A stretch of 64,000 nucleotides of DNA from Edolisoma coerulescens (GCA_013397115.1 VWZW01002639.1:1116001-1180000), one strand, 5' to 3'; counted from the first letter of the stretch, positions 25,525 through 37,920 are shown. A program made the numbers and translations. The notes: generated by a model from the sequence alone, not told the origin.

Positions 25525-26070
25525 CTGGGCTGATCCCAGCAGGAAAGGGGGGATTCTGCCCCTGTGCTCAGGTGAGACCCCACCTGCAGAGCTGCCCCAG
25601 CCCTGGGCCCAGCACAGGAGGGACCTGGAGCTGCTGGAGAGAGCCCAGAGGAGGCACCAGGATGAGCAGAGGGATGGAGCAGCTCTGCTGGGAGGAAAGG
25701 CTGGGAGAGCTGGGATTGTTCAGCCTGGAGAGGAGAAGCTTTGGGGTGACCTCATTGTGGCCTTAGGGACCTAAAGGAGCTACAAGAAAGATGCAGAAAG
25801 ACAATTGAAAGCGATGCAGTGACAGGACAAGGGGAATGGCTTCAAACTGACAAGAGGGCAGGGTTAGATGGGATATTGGGAAGGAATTCCTGGCTGGGAG
25901 GGTGGTGAGGCCCTGGCACAGGGTGCCCAGAGCAGCTGTGGTTGCCCCTGGATCCCTGGAAGTGCCCAAGGCCAGGCTGGACGGGGCTTGGAGCAGCCTG
26001 GGATAGTGGGAGGTGTCCCTGCCCAGGGCTTTAAGGTCCCTTCCAGCCCAAACCATTCGGATTCCAATGG
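25525..26070 (+). mobile_element. CR1 LINE fragment, 5'-truncated
   Basis: This is a CR1 3' portion parallel to the copy at 8881-9370 but reaching further 5'. It includes agctgccccagccctgggcc and gacctggagctgctggagag, then the shared cctggagaggagaagctttggggtgacctc and gggttagatgggatattgggaaggaatt blocks, and ends ggtcccttccagcccaaaccattcgg. Similarity may begin slightly upstream of the stated start. The frame is broken. Confidence 0.9.
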
Positions 26071-29000
26071 TCACCTGTCTTTTCAGGGATTAGATATTGA
26101 CTCAGCAGCAGCATCTCCTCCATCCCAAGGCTTCCTGTGCTCCTGGCAGTGAGTCCTGGCAGCCCAGCAGTCTGTAACACAAATGCAGACATCGGAGTCA
26201 TTGCTCTTATGGAAATACAAATCAGGTCTCACCCTTTCCCCCCACTGCAGCTATACAAGCCAGAGTTCACCCAACTTCATGTTTGATTTTTTTTTTTTCC
26301 TGACAGCTCTGATTTATTTATCATAATTCTCAAGCCCTACATTATTTTGAAGTGATTTGTGACGTGCTGTCATGTGGGTTCACAGAATTGCTGACCTCTG
26401 GAAGTACCTGTCTTGGAATGCCTGGTTGAAGGTGGTGACCCATCTGTGTTATCAAAAGGATGTCTGGAACTGGTAGGTTACAGGGGGAGAGCCTCAGGCA
26501 TGCAAATTATAAGAACAGGGGCCTGCAAATAACAGAGGAAATACTTGATTTGTGACAGGTCACTCTTCTGGAAAAAAAGAAAAAAGAATTTTTCAAGTTG
26601 ATTATTGGCTTGAAATATTGTTACTCCAAGAAAGGAGGAATTGATGGGCAGAGCACAGGTCGTGTCATCAAGGGTGCATTGCAGTTTTAACATTTTTGTG
26701 TTAATCAGCAGGGGTTTAAATGCACGAGGTTGTTTTGCTGTCATGTACCATGGGTTGGGAAGGCATTTAATAATTACTGAATTAGAGAGAAATGTATCTG
26801 TACAAATGGAAATATTTAAAGTAGCAGCTGAAGCTGGCTTTTGGCAGTGACTGGTGAATATGAATATCTACTTTTCAATTTTATTAACACTTGCAGGGTA
26901 TCTCAAACTTTTCTCTGTGCTAAATATGCAAAATTCTGGGTTACCACAGGTAAAGAATTCTTCCCAAGACACTGCAGCCTGAAAGTATTTGGTTTTTAGC
27001 ATCCTTTTCTCCTGTATGTTTGGGAAGTACAATTTTGGCACTGAATGAGTATTTTGCTTGGAGCCTGGCAGTGAGTTTGGTGTTAAGTAGGGCACACAAA
27101 GTCTGTGTGCAGGTGAGACAAAGCAGATTTCCACAGAAATTCAATGTGTGGACGTTTCACTAAGTAATATAGAAAATGGCAATATGATGCTGATTTAATT
27201 TAGGAGCTGCATTTTGAATTTGAAAAATTAACCTGCTCTCTCAGTGGAACACCTGCACTGCACCAACACCAGAAACAGTTTCCAGTGGCAGGAACTAAAC
27301 CTGTCATGAGATTGGAGTCACTGTGGTGGGAGTTGGTCTTTCAGTGCATGTTGGGTGTTGAGTTGCTGTTGCTTCAAAGACTGACTAATTTTAAATTGTA
27401 TCTCGTGACTGATTAAATGGCAGGAGTTTAAAGAGAGTCCGGTAAGCATTTCCCAGTAATAACTGGGAAGAATGTAGAGCTGGCTCTTCGTGAAGTGTTC
27501 CCTTGGGTGTCCTGGGATTGACTGAGCTGAGCTGTCTCCACAGGTGCTGGAAGGTAAAAATCTCTGGTTGTAGATGGAAAGAGGCTCTCGAGTGGTTGAT
27601 GCACAGAGTTGTGGAAGGTGATGGTCTTAAAACAGAGCAGGGTTCCTGAGGACTTTAAGATAAATGTCATTCCTTTAATTATTTTCTCTTTGCAACTGTG
27701 CTGCTTTTGTTGAGATGGAATAACTCCCTGGGTACAGGCTGAGCTGAGCTAAAGGTTTTTTTTAGTGATTGTAACTCTGAGATGGCAGAGCTGCAGCCAG
27801 CGAGTTCAGAAACCCTGCTGGTGTGTTCAGGGGTTGGACTGTCGTGAGGGATGAGAGAGAAAAAGCAGAGATGTCCTGTGACATCCAGAGTGGAGAGATG
27901 AGGATGTGGGGAGAGCGGGCATTCAATCACTATCAATGTTCTTTGTTGCAGTGGGAGAAGGAGGGACTGCAGTGCGTGCAGGGCCAGGGAGGATGTTCTG
28001 CAGAGCAGAACCACCTGTGTGATCCGTGTTCCAGGGAGGCTCGGATCAAGTGCAGAGGATGGATGGGCTGGGCAGGCAGGGGACCGTGGCTCAGAGTCAA
28101 TAAATGCAGCCAGACAGGAGAAGTTGTAATAAAACTCTCCACAGAACAGTTGCTGCTTCTTCCATATTAAGCTGTTGTAAATTAATTTTGTATAAAATGA
28201 TGCTTTTAACTAGGCCTCTGCTAATGGCACACTGGAGAGAACTCTAATCCTGCTCAGTGCTTGGGAATGGAGAAGTTTCTGTGGAAGTTCCTTGCTGGAT
28301 TTTGTGCTGGCAGCCCGGCTTGGCCAGGAGGATTCGTGTCCTGTCAGTGCCCCTGCAGGGATGGGAGGCTGAGGAAGAGCCACAGGCACCTCACAGGGGC
28401 TCCCTGGGAAGCAGCTTCCTAATGAGAGGTGCTGCCATGGAGCAAGGATCTAATGAGACCCCCAAGGAGCTGGAGCAATCACATTTTTCCTTGGAGCACC
28501 ATTTTAAACTTATCTTAAGAGCAAGCCACAGCATTGCTTAGCAGGTTTTTTTAACTCTGTGCTTTGTCTTGCTGCTGTAGCTTTTAACTGGTCAATCTTT
28601 TTTTATTTACAGCCTTTCAGGTGTAGCAGATGCATTTGTGTTTCTTTCAGAAGTGTGCTGCCACTGCTGCCTCTGTGCTGGTCAATATTGCCTCTGTGTT
28701 TTGTTTTCCAAAGCCTTTCCAATCTCTAACGTGAGATTACTCTGATATTTTACTCTCTGGATCTGCCTGGTGGATGATGTCAAATTGAATTAACTCTTTC
28801 CTTCAACTGACAAAAATCCCTCCTAAATTCTCTTCTTAAACTGGCACCACCTCTGCTTCAGCGCAACAAATAACAGATACCAGTTTGATTTTAATGAATC
28901 ATTAGTGGTCAGCTCTGGCATTGGACAGGTCTAACCTTGCCTGGATATTTGCAGATACTTTTAGCACTTCTGAGCTGGATTCATCTCAGCACAGACAGAT

Positions 29001-29523
29001 CCAAGTGAACTGGGCTGTGTTGGTATTGAAGCAAAATGTGGAGGTTACCTGCTATTAGGGAAGGAGTGGCTTGATAAATCAGGTGCAAATGGAGAACTAC
29101 CACAGGGGTTTAGTTCTCTTTCTTTTGCATTTTCAAAAGCCTGTGTTTGTGGCATTTTTCTAATAATCTTTTCTTTATTGTACGTGGAGGGGGGAGGTGG
29201 GGAGTTGCCATGCAAAGCTGGAATATTTTCGTCGTGGCACTGGTGCCTTTCAGGCTTGGAGTGGGGGCTGTAGGAGGCAGAGGCTTGGTTCAGTGATGGG
29301 GGAGAATGAACTCATTGAAACCAAGTGGATTGGGTGATTTTGCACAACTGCTGATTTCATCTTGAGGGAAATCAGAAGTGGCTATCACTCCCTCCCTCCT
29401 TAAAAATGAAATGGGCTATTTGAGCTTCTTGTGGACTGTTCAGCACCTCATCTTTTCATGCTGCCCTGTGGAGATGACTTTACCACTAACCAGACTGTAA
29501 ATCTCAGGATTTATCCAGATGAA
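26071..29523. other. Probable CNTN3 intron 1; no exon recognised
   Basis: I see no exon, RNA gene or transposon. Open frames of up to about 115 codons occur on both strands near 27.7-28.2 kb (27823-28170 on +, 27679-28014 on -) without domains, and are treated as chance. Confidence 0.5.
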
Positions 29524-29707
29524 GCCCTGGCACAGGGTACCCAGAGCAGCTGTGGCTGCCCCTGGATCCCTGGCAGTGCCCAAGGCCAGGCTGGATGGGG
29601 CTTGGAGCAACCTGGGACAGTGGAAGGTGTCCCTGCCCATGGCAGGGGGTGGGATGGGATGGGCTTTAAGATCCCTTCCAACCCAAATCATTCCATGATT
29701 TTATGAG
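29524..29707 (+). mobile_element. CR1 LINE 3' fragment
   Basis: The last 184 bp or so of CR1 are present. The copy starts at the gccctggcacagggtacccagagcag block and ends with atcccttccaacccaaatcattccatgattttatgag, a fairly well-kept tail repeat. It is severely 5'-truncated and noncoding. Confidence 0.92.
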
Positions 29708-30623
29708 ATTTTAATAATTCCCTCCCTTAGCAAAGATGTGCTGACCTCTAGTGTCAGGACATCACTTGATTTTCTGGGCTGTGGTTTGTGGTCGATACAG
29801 AAAAATAAGTTCTGGGTCTCCATAGCTCTCCTGAGTTCCAGGAATTTCTGATTAATTTAGACTCGATGACTCTACAAATTCCTCCAGTTCAAACTCCAAG
29901 TTTAAAATGAACTTGCCAGCCAGCTCTGACAAGTTCCAGATCTATATATAGAAATAAAAATTCCACCTTTAGGGAACTACTGCTTTTTATGTTTGACTCT
30001 GAGTAGTAAAAATTAAGGTCACTGAATAAAATTACTGACTCTTGAACCTTTCCCAAGCTCTTTATTTCTTTCAGACGTTCTTGTACATCACTTGCCATAT
30101 TGTATGATCCAAAAGTTCATAGGTTTTGGAAGGCTAATTTTGTAGGGAGCAAAATGAAGCTGAATTTTTTTAATGTGTGTGCTCCCATCCTACTTAATTT
30201 GTTTGGGTTTTTTTTCTGGATAACCAGTTGTTTCCTCCAAAAAAGTTGTTGGAGCAACTCATGAGAATCGACTTTCCTTTGAAAGTTAAATAAATATATA
30301 ATAAAGAAATGAAATCTGTTAATTTTTCCTGGTGTTTTTTGCACCACTTCACAGCTTTGCTTTTTTCCTGCTTTGAAATAACTCTGGCCTCTGAAAACAG
30401 AGCACTACCTAATAATAGGAAGCATTCTGATTTAAAAAACAGATTTCTGTTTCCTTCTGCATATTCTCTGGCTGTTACTTTGTTTCTTTACAATCTTTTC
30501 TGACCACAGCAGGGGCTGTTTGTCTTTAGTCTTTGTGGCCTTTACACACAAAGTGCTGAATTTTGGGGGAGCCAGTTGAAATCCCTTTATTTCCAGAAGC
30601 CCCCAAGCGATGCTGTGGATCTG

Positions 30624-30682
30624 CCCCTTTGCTTCTGTAAAGGGGGACATAAAATGACTCTTAACATTGAGAGTCATTTTAT
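30624..30682. repeat. Two adjacent perfect hairpins
   Basis: Hairpin one is cccctttgcttctgtaaagg followed by gg (30624-30645), with a perfect 7-bp stem and 8-base loop. Hairpin two (30649-30682) has a perfect 13-bp stem, ataaaatgactct against agagtcattttat, and an 8-base loop. Only three bases separate them. The arms are too short for a typical microRNA precursor. It may be a remnant of a small palindromic element or chance. Confidence 0.85.
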
Positions 30683-32017
30683 TATCATTCATATTTTAAT
30701 ATTAATATTTTATAAAATCACTTGGGGTTGTGACAGAGATGCTCAGCGTTGTCCTTGGGCTTTGGATCCCTGCACTGGCTGTGGATTTATTTGGTGCAGG
30801 TTATTTCCACGGGAGAAATAATTGGAATATGTGTTTTATAAAAAGCAGCTCACTGCAGCCTTTCTCATATCATGTTTTGGGGGTTTTAACCTCTGATGGG
30901 GATCTGACTTTTAGATCATTGTGATAAGAAAGAAAAGGTTACAGCGAAGCTCAGCTGCTCTGGTGTTCGATATTTGATATTTTTTTTTTTTTTTTTTTAG
31001 AGCAATTTCCAAGCCAGAAGCTTTCTATAAACAGCCAGATCCCACTGACTTGGCCAGGGGCAGCTCTGCTTTGTAGCCCTTCGTGTACCTCTCTGCAGGG
31101 AAGAACTACTTTGGGGTTGTTGCCTTTATGGGAAAGCAGTGAACTGAGGAGGAACTTCAGTAAGTTCCTACTTTGGGTGTACATCTGGGTTTGCATCTTT
31201 GTAAAGAACAGATATTATTGAGCACAAGGATACGTTTATCTGGCTTAGAGCTGTAAATTTGAGCACTCCTAAGTGTGATGCTTTTAAAATGAAACAGCGG
31301 TGTTCAGGAATAGATCCTAGATTAGCAAAACCTCACAGAACACAGGGAAAATGAAGTGTTTAAAGTAATTTAAGTCTTACAAGGTTAGCTGGTAGCTACT
31401 ATTCTCTCTTTAGATATTAAAATTTATTAAAATACAATGCAGCCAGAGGTTGGGATGTATTTTTGTGATTTTATACTCACATACAAAGCTTTCCAATTAC
31501 TTTTTTTTTTTTTTTAGCTTCTACCAAAGCAGTTTTTTTGCTGGCCTGAAATGGATCTATCATGTTCTGCTTTGCCCAGAGCACTTAGAGAACAAAACCA
31601 AATTAATTTTGCTTCTCCATATTCCTTTTTTTTCCTTGCAAGGCTGCAAGGAAGCTGACACACAGGAGTGACCTACTTCAGTATTCCTGCTCCACCTGCT
31701 CCCCTCTCCCCTTGCTGCCCTTCTGGCTGCCCTCCCTGCTCCAGGCAAACACTGCAGCTGTGGCATCCCTGGATTCCGTGGGCTGGGATGGTGATGGTGA
31801 TGCTCCAGCAGGATTTAGCTCTGCAGCCCCAAGCTGGGGTGACTGGGACCCACCCCTGGCTGTCCGTGGATCACCTTCCCTTGGGAAGGCTGTGCAGCTG
31901 CCCCTTGGAAACACAGGGAGAGGAATGGCCAACTCCAAGTTTTCAGCTTCAGCAGGAAGTTTTTTTGTTGTTTGGTTCATTTTTGGTTGTTTCAGTCTGC
32001 TCTTTTCCTGTGGTTTT

Positions 32018-32093
32018 TTTTTGGTTTTGTTCTGCTGGTTTTGGGTTTCTGTGGGTTTGCTTTGCCCAGGAAAAAAAAAAGCAAAACCAAAAA
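32018..32093. repeat. 12-bp inverted repeat in a T-rich to A-rich tract
   Basis: The sequence tttttggttttg (32018-32029) pairs perfectly with caaaaccaaaaa (32082-32093). It lies where a T/G-rich strand switches to an A/C-rich one, about 100 bp upstream of a CR1 tail. It is low complexity, so chance is plausible. Confidence 0.7.
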
Positions 32094-32190
32094 CTAAACA
32101 GAAAATGAGAAAATTGAAGTGTAGAAGGGGAGATCTGCAAAATAGGTTCCTACCTGTCCTGATGAGACCTCACTTTTTTTCTGGCTCAAA

Positions 32191-32307
32191 GAAAAGTCTG
32201 GACAATGCTCTGAGGCACAGGGTGTGACCCTCAGGGTGTCCCATGCAGGGCTAAGGGTTGGACTTAGGATTTTTGTGGGTCCATTCCAACTCAGGATATT
32301 CTGTGAA
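32191..32307 (+). mobile_element. CR1 LINE 3' tail, another subfamily
   Basis: The segment resembles the 3' end of a different CR1 subfamily. It has gggttggacttaggattttt, then gtgggtccattccaactcag, then gatattctgtga. The usual avian form is 'ggtcccttccaactcaggatattctgtgattc'. It is short, diverged and noncoding. Confidence 0.7.
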
Positions 32308-33847
32308 GAATTCCACTCTTGCCAAAGCACTGTTTTGAGGTTTTTAACATGCAAAATTACCAGAATTTGTTGTACTCCCATCACTCCTTTTGGAAGGCAA
32401 TAACATTTTAGTTGCATATCACAAACATTCTTCGATCTGAGGTCTGTGAGAAGTGGGTGAGGCTGCAGAGAGCTGCCCTGGGGGGGGATATTCCCCTTCC
32501 CATTTCAGGTGCCTGGGAATTGCTGTATCCCTGCTCTGAGCCTTCCTCTGTGCCAGCTCTGCTGGCAGCACGTTCCTGCTGGGGGATCAATAGCTTTTAC
32601 TTGATAGAGATGTGAGGGGTTGGATTTGCTTATTTTCTGGTTTAGAAGCACGTGGGGAAAATGAGAAAGGAAGGACTTCAGTGTTACAAGGGAGAGGATG
32701 CCACTGCCAGCACAGTGTGGAGGTGACAGTGGGTCCCACATGAGCCAGGGACAGCAGGATGAGGGAAAAATAATCTTCTTGTGGCAAAGGGTGATGTGTT
32801 TTGGAGGAGTGTAAACTCTCCCAGCAAATCACAGGCTGGAGGTGTGTCAGACCCTCTGTTTGAATTTGTTTTCTGGGGAGCTTAGCTTGAAATTCAAACA
32901 GTTTATTTACAGCAATATTAAACCCTTAATTCTGATGTTAAAAAAAGAAAAAAAACGCTGTTCTCATGGAAACATCAAGTTCAGACAGCTCAGATTTGGC
33001 TCCTCAGAATTAGTAGCTGCTTTCTTGACCTTAATATTGCCATGCACTGATCTGTGGGCTTATTCTAGAAGGAATCATTTAGTGTGGGCTGTGTCCTGCT
33101 CATCTCCCCTTCCTCTGAAGGAAGAGGATGCTGTGGAACTGAGATCCAGAAAACATGAAGGCCACAGTTGTCCTACAGCTAAAGAAAAATTATTGTAAGG
33201 CTTCTTTAGGAAGAAGATACAAGTAAAATAATGTCACACCCAGTTTAGTAGGGCTTGGCACAGGGTTTATCATCTGGCCAGGGAGAAGTGGCAGTAAATT
33301 GGTTTATTGCCTGTCCTTGCACCTGGTGCAGAAGTCCAAAGAGGAATTAAAAACTGAAAAAGCCATCAGTGAGCACATCACACTCCAGTGCATCTCAAAA
33401 AGGATGGGCTGGACATGGCTTTGATTAAATCAGTCACTGGTTTGTGTTGTTGCCAGCATGGATTGGACAAGGCAGGTGCAGCACAAGCTGCTCCTCACAG
33501 ATGTGTTCAGCTGCTGAACTGTGTATGGTTGCACCTCATGCACTCCCTTCCCTCAGATCCCCTGTATCCCACAGATAAATCAGTGCTGGAGCTTGGTGGG
33601 AAGTGGGAACTGCAAAACCAGCTTACCTGTCAGCTCTGCTCCTCCTGGAGAATAAAACCTTCCAGCACCTCATACACATGAACAAATGTGAAATATGAAT
33701 GCACCCTTCTGTTGGGGATTAAGTCCTGGAAAAAAGAGGAACATGAAAGGATCTGTCAACTTTGTATTTATTTAAAAGTGCGTTAGCAAGGAAGCCAGTT
33801 CTTAAGCACCATCAAGGGATTCAATTTTATGTCTGTTCTTTTAACAG
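32308..33847. other. Probable end of CNTN3 intron 1
   Basis: No exon or transposon is recognised. It ends with a good 3' splice site: the polypyrimidine tract tctgttcttttaacag, with AG at 33846-33847, directly before the signal-peptide exon. Confidence 0.6.
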
Positions 33848-33926
33848 GTTAAACCTTGCCACCTGAAAGACTTAAACACACAGTTCCCCTGAGACAACCA
33901 GAATTACTGAATTCAGGGGACTGAAG
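33848..33926 (+). other. CNTN3: 5' UTR part of CNTN3 exon 2
   Basis: These 79 bases follow the acceptor at 33847 and lead to the start codon. They contain no ATG, so no upstream frame competes within this exon. An in-frame TAA at 33873-33875 fixes the coding start downstream. The presence of an acceptor implies at least one noncoding exon further upstream. Confidence 0.7.
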
Positions 33927-33987
33927 ATGCTGCTGCTGCTGCTGTGGAAGCAGCTGTTCCTGGTGTCGTTTTTTGGCTGCCTTGCAG
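33927..33987 (+). CDS. CNTN3: Contactin-3, first coding exon (signal peptide)
   Basis: The exon encodes 20 residues plus one base: M, five Leu, then WKQLFLVSFFGCLA. It is a signal peptide that directs the neuronal adhesion protein contactin-3 into the secretory pathway; the mature protein is GPI-anchored on the outer membrane of neurons and takes part in neurite outgrowth. The WKQL.L.SF.GCL pattern matches the contactin-3 leader as I recall it and not that of contactin-4. The start has A at -3, and an in-frame stop lies 54 bases upstream. The donor is GCAG|gtaaca, phase 1. Unusual is the run of five CTG codons after the ATG, which lengthens the hydrophobic core and is a small coding microsatellite. 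Such a short exon alone would be weak evidence; the matching Ig2 exon at 57130 makes the call firm. Confidence 0.85.
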
Positions 33988-36134
33988 GTAACAATAATCT
34001 CTGACTTCTCTTTGAGAACTGTGCATAAGTTCCCAGATTCAGGATTTCAACTGCTCTTGGGGAGGAGAACCCAGAGGCTTTGAAATGCGAAAGTTATGTA
34101 GAGCTTAGAAACCAAGCATGCAATAGATGTGCTAAATAATGCAAAATATTAGAAGTGAGTGAATTAAAAGAACCTTTTCTGTGTGGGGATGTGCTTTCAA
34201 AGCAAGCAGGAGATACTTGAATTCATTAAGGATGCTGTTGGTAGCAGTGCATTGTAGGTGTGCTGATTGAAGAGCTGCATGATGTGTTTATCTTTAACTG
34301 GACACTTCGGGTTCTTGCTGTGGCTGATTGCTGCAGCTTTTCTCAAAACTCTGCTTTAGAAGGGGGTTTGTTCCTGAGGAGCAGCACTGTGTCACTGCTG
34401 AATTGGTGCAGAGATCTGCTTTTCTTGCTGTGCCAGACAGCTCTCAGTGTTTGGAGCTGGTGCTGTGGTTGAGGGCTCCTCTCTGCTGCCACATCAGCTC
34501 TGCAGAGTCATTTTTCTTCGCCTTATCGAGCTCAGTGCTCGCTCACAGGAGCACGAGTCCCTGCCTTTCCCTGCTGATCTCCGTGCTCAGCTTGTTCTGC
34601 TCCAGCATCCCCGGTGATGCCAAGTGTGTGAGGGGAGGGGAGAGGCTCCTGTCCTGTCCTCAGGGCTTGGCTCTGCTGAGTTCTGCACCCCTTGGCACTG
34701 CCAGGCCTGCCAAGAGCAGGGTAGTGCCCAAATCCACCCTGTGCATCCTGCTTGGAATGGCCAGCACAGCTCTGGGGAGGAGGGCAGTGCCTGTACTTCA
34801 GCTGAAGTGTGACAATCACATGGTTTATCCCCAAGGGCTGCTGTGGATGGAGGAGTTTGCTTTCCAAGAACTCCAGTGCAGCGGGGGAGGGAGGGAGATG
34901 CTGTGGCTGCCCTGGGCAGTCCCCTGGCTGTGATTCCCTCCAGATCCTGTGCTGTGCCAGCCTCTCCTTCCATCCCCTTCCTCCCATCACCTTGTGTCTT
35001 GGCTGTCCTCAGGGGGGTTGGAATCCTGCACACAGCTCCAGGGTAGATGGATTTAGCTCTTAATGGAGACTCAGAGGGCTGGGATTTGCTTTTGGCTCAG
35101 TCAGGGACTTTAAAGAAAGGGAAGTGACATTGTTAAACCATTCTGTGTCCATCCTCCCAGCCCTTCTTTGCACCGATTTCAGGTCACTCCCTGCAGCTGG
35201 GTGCTTGCCAAATGTCAGTTTGGTGGCCATGGGGAGTTGGTAGATTGGAGGACCAGCAAGAAGTGAAGTGAAAAGCTCTTTTTCCTGTTTCCAAAAGCTG
35301 GTGTGGTGGGGCAGGAGTGCTTGGGAGCCTGGAGCACCCACCGTGGATGTACATCCCTGATTTAGTGGCTGAATTGCTGTGCCTGAGGGTGTTGTGTGGA
35401 GTCCCAGTCAGCACTTGCAGAGACAGAGCTGGAGCCAGATGCAATTTGCTGAACAGCAGGAACTGAGCTTTTCCATCTGCCTGACCCATCTCCCTCAAAA
35501 CTGCAGAAGGGCTCAATCCTGACTTAAAAATCTCCTGGTATTTGGAGCCCAGGCATGTGTTCAGTGCTGACATTACCCCTTTGCTTCAACTGCATGAATA
35601 TCTTCAGTGGACCTTTGGAGCAGCAGCTGCTAAAATCCACTGGGGAATCCTGGAGCTGAATTGATTTCAAAACAGATTTTAGTAAGAGCACGCTGTAAAT
35701 GTAAAAACAAGTTGTCAAACAGTTTGGAGAATGTTATTTTAACCTCTTATTAAGATAGATCAGCAGGTATTCTGCCTCCCCATAGAAAGTCATTTTTCTT
35801 GTGCTTTGCCTATAAGCAAAACGACAGTTCTTGTAAGACCTGTCTGCAGTTCAGTGTTATGAAATAACATCATAGCTGCAGAAAAGGAGATGATGCTGAT
35901 CCTGGCTTATAAACCCTGACATTCTCTGTCTTTGCAGATAATGTATTTCAAACCAGGCCCCTTATTGCAGTGTCCTATATTGAATTGCTTTTCCTTTATC
36001 CGATGTGAATCTTCATAGCTCATCAAAGAGGGGGATGTGAGAGGATCTAAGGAGAAAAAAAACAGTAGCCCTTGGGTTTTGTTTATTGAAGTATGATTAC
36101 ATCTGTGTGACTAATGATCCCATGGTCTTTTTGT

Positions 36135-36480
36135 CCATTTACCTTGGGGAGCAAAAATGTGATTACTGAGCATTAAATATATACATATGTGGGGTTTCAA
36201 AATGTCTGCCTTGTTAGGAGAGGGATTTCAAAGCACACACTTTAGCATTATTATGTTTCAGTTACTCTTGAAGAGCAACTTCAAAGATAAAAATGAGTAA
36301 AATATGCAAAACAACACGAACAGTGGAAGTGTAAAACTCCTCTGTGGGCTGTGGTGAAGTCATGAATTAATTCCAGGTGTAACTTCTTGCAACTTCTGAT
36401 TCTTGCAGGGCCTTCACCCCCCCTGAGTGCCCTGATGGCACTTTGTCCTTTGGGGAAGGGGGTAGCAATTCCTGTCTGGA
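36135..36480 (+). repeat. Intronic direct duplication, copy 1
   Basis: This block of about 346 bp recurs at 38000-38350 in the same orientation, about 1.87 kb downstream. The left 145 bp differ by many substitutions and indels. The next 111 bp (36281-36391) are identical to 38149-38259. The right 90 bp are about 90% alike. It shows no transposon ends or coding potential. Confidence 0.9.
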
Positions 36481-37740
36481 ATGTGTGAGGATGAATTTGG
36501 TGAACATCACAGATAACTGAGGTGAAGCCCCATCAGATGAGCGTGCAAAAACTTCCCTGCAGTTTGTGAGGCAGCTGCATTTTCCGAACGCTCTCGCGAA
36601 TTTTGGCTTCATTTTCCTGCTCGGCTGGAGAGCAGAAGAGGCTCCTGGGGAGCCCCATCTGGCACAGAGTGCAGTGCCTGGGCTGCTCCAGCCCTGCTGA
36701 GCACAGGCTCTGCCTTCTTCACTGGCTCACAGTGCTCTGCTGTTCCCTGCCGCTACAGCCGCACCCTCTCTCCTCCCCAGAAAGGTGTGGGTTTAAAGGT
36801 TCTCCTGAGAATTAACAGGAAAAACAACTTTGGAAGGGTTGGTTGAAGGGGGAGGAAAGCTGTGAATAAAGAGAGAGTTCAAAGGAACGGAGCAAGGAGG
36901 ATTCTGTGTGTAAATGCATGAAATTTTTCTCCTTCAGGAGATGAAAAGGCACATTTCAAACATCATGTCCAGGGTGAGACCTGGAGCCGCCACTTGGATT
37001 AACTTTCTCTCCTAAAATTCTGACTCCTGGCCACCACAAACAGTGTATCCTAATGCTGTCTTTGCTGCACTTTGTTTAAATAGGGGAAAACAAAAATAAT
37101 TATCAAATTTTTTCCTCCAGCCATTTGCACGCCTTGGCAAAAAAAAAAAACCCGACCACCAAAAAAACAAACAACAAAACAAAGCCACAAACAAAAAACC
37201 AGCCAAAGCACTACTGTGATATACAGAAACTATTTGGACATTGAAGTCTGGTTCCTGTTCTATCAGTTTGTACTAAAATTTGCCAATAGGGAGGTGTTTC
37301 TTCTAATTCCTTATTCAGTAGTCCATTTGAGTTTAAAACTAGATCATATTTTATGTATTTCTTTATGTCAATTCAGGTGTTTTTATTGCTTTCATTTTGT
37401 TTTCTCAGTCTAATACAGAAATAAACTGTTAAGCCCTCAGGCACAGCGATGTCATGTATCATATTCACAGTTCTCCTCTTTTTTAGTATCAAGTTTAGGA
37501 GACTTATGAAATTGGAAAGCATGATTCTTTCTTTATTTTTCCAAAGAGCATGAAAACAAACCTTCTGTGTTCTTACTGCTGTGCTGTTGTGATTAAATCA
37601 TGCCACAAGGAAAGCAGAAATATCCTCTTCAGATTTAGTCTTTGGTGAGTTTCTGTATGGGTAAGAGTCCATTTGTAGGAAAAAAATAAACAGCACCATT
37701 TACTACTCTTGTTCAAATTCAGTTTTCATTAAGAGTTACA

Positions 37741-37920
37741 GCCTTCAGCCAGAGCCAGCCTGGCTCTTGATGCATAATGCTTTTGCATATTAATAGTAAT
37801 CTCTTTTTTGTGCATTATACATGTCCAGCCATTGTGTTCAAGTGCAGCTATGCCAGTAGTGACTGTCGGAATTGTTTAGCTGGGACGGCTTGTACAGCAC
37901 TACCAGGATTCATGGCACAG
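37741..37920 (+). promoter_or_regulatory. Possible regulatory segment with clustered POU/homeobox-like sites
   Basis: The stretch contains atgcataatgc, tttgcatattaatag and gtgcattat within about 60 bp, resembling octamer (ATGCAAAT-type) and TAAT homeobox sites. It is followed by a balanced-composition segment with no repeat or coding signal. Such clusters are common in intronic enhancers of neuronal genes but also arise by chance in AT-rich DNA. Confidence 0.25.

Larger units (their letters stand above)
29708..32190. other. Probable CNTN3 intron 1; hairpins and T tracts, no exon
   Basis: No exon is recognised. The stretch holds two adjacent perfect hairpins (30624-30682), a run of 19 T (30980-30998), a run of 15 T (31501-31515) and a T-rich to A-rich inverted repeat (32018-32093). 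Overlapping frames near 31.7-32.2 kb have no domain. Confidence 0.5.

Noticed and set aside
30980..31515. Two long T tracts as evidence of inserted retrocopies
   Set aside because: No gene-like sequence, target-site duplication or known SINE body lies beside either tract.
34328..35033. Overlapping frames of 201 codons (+) and about 150 codons (-)
   Set aside because: They are open on both strands with no domain, lie just inside the intron after the signal-peptide exon, and do not resemble contactin Ig1.
35939..36010. Possible phase-1 exon after tttgcag
   Set aside because: The translation hits a stop after about 23 residues without a donor and shows no similarity to contactins.
36560..36620. 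Possible Ig1 seed: in-frame C-E-A followed later by a Trp
   Set aside because: The residues between and around the Cys and Trp do not match a contactin Ig1 (no NPxP block, no LNG), and there is no acceptor or donor in phase.
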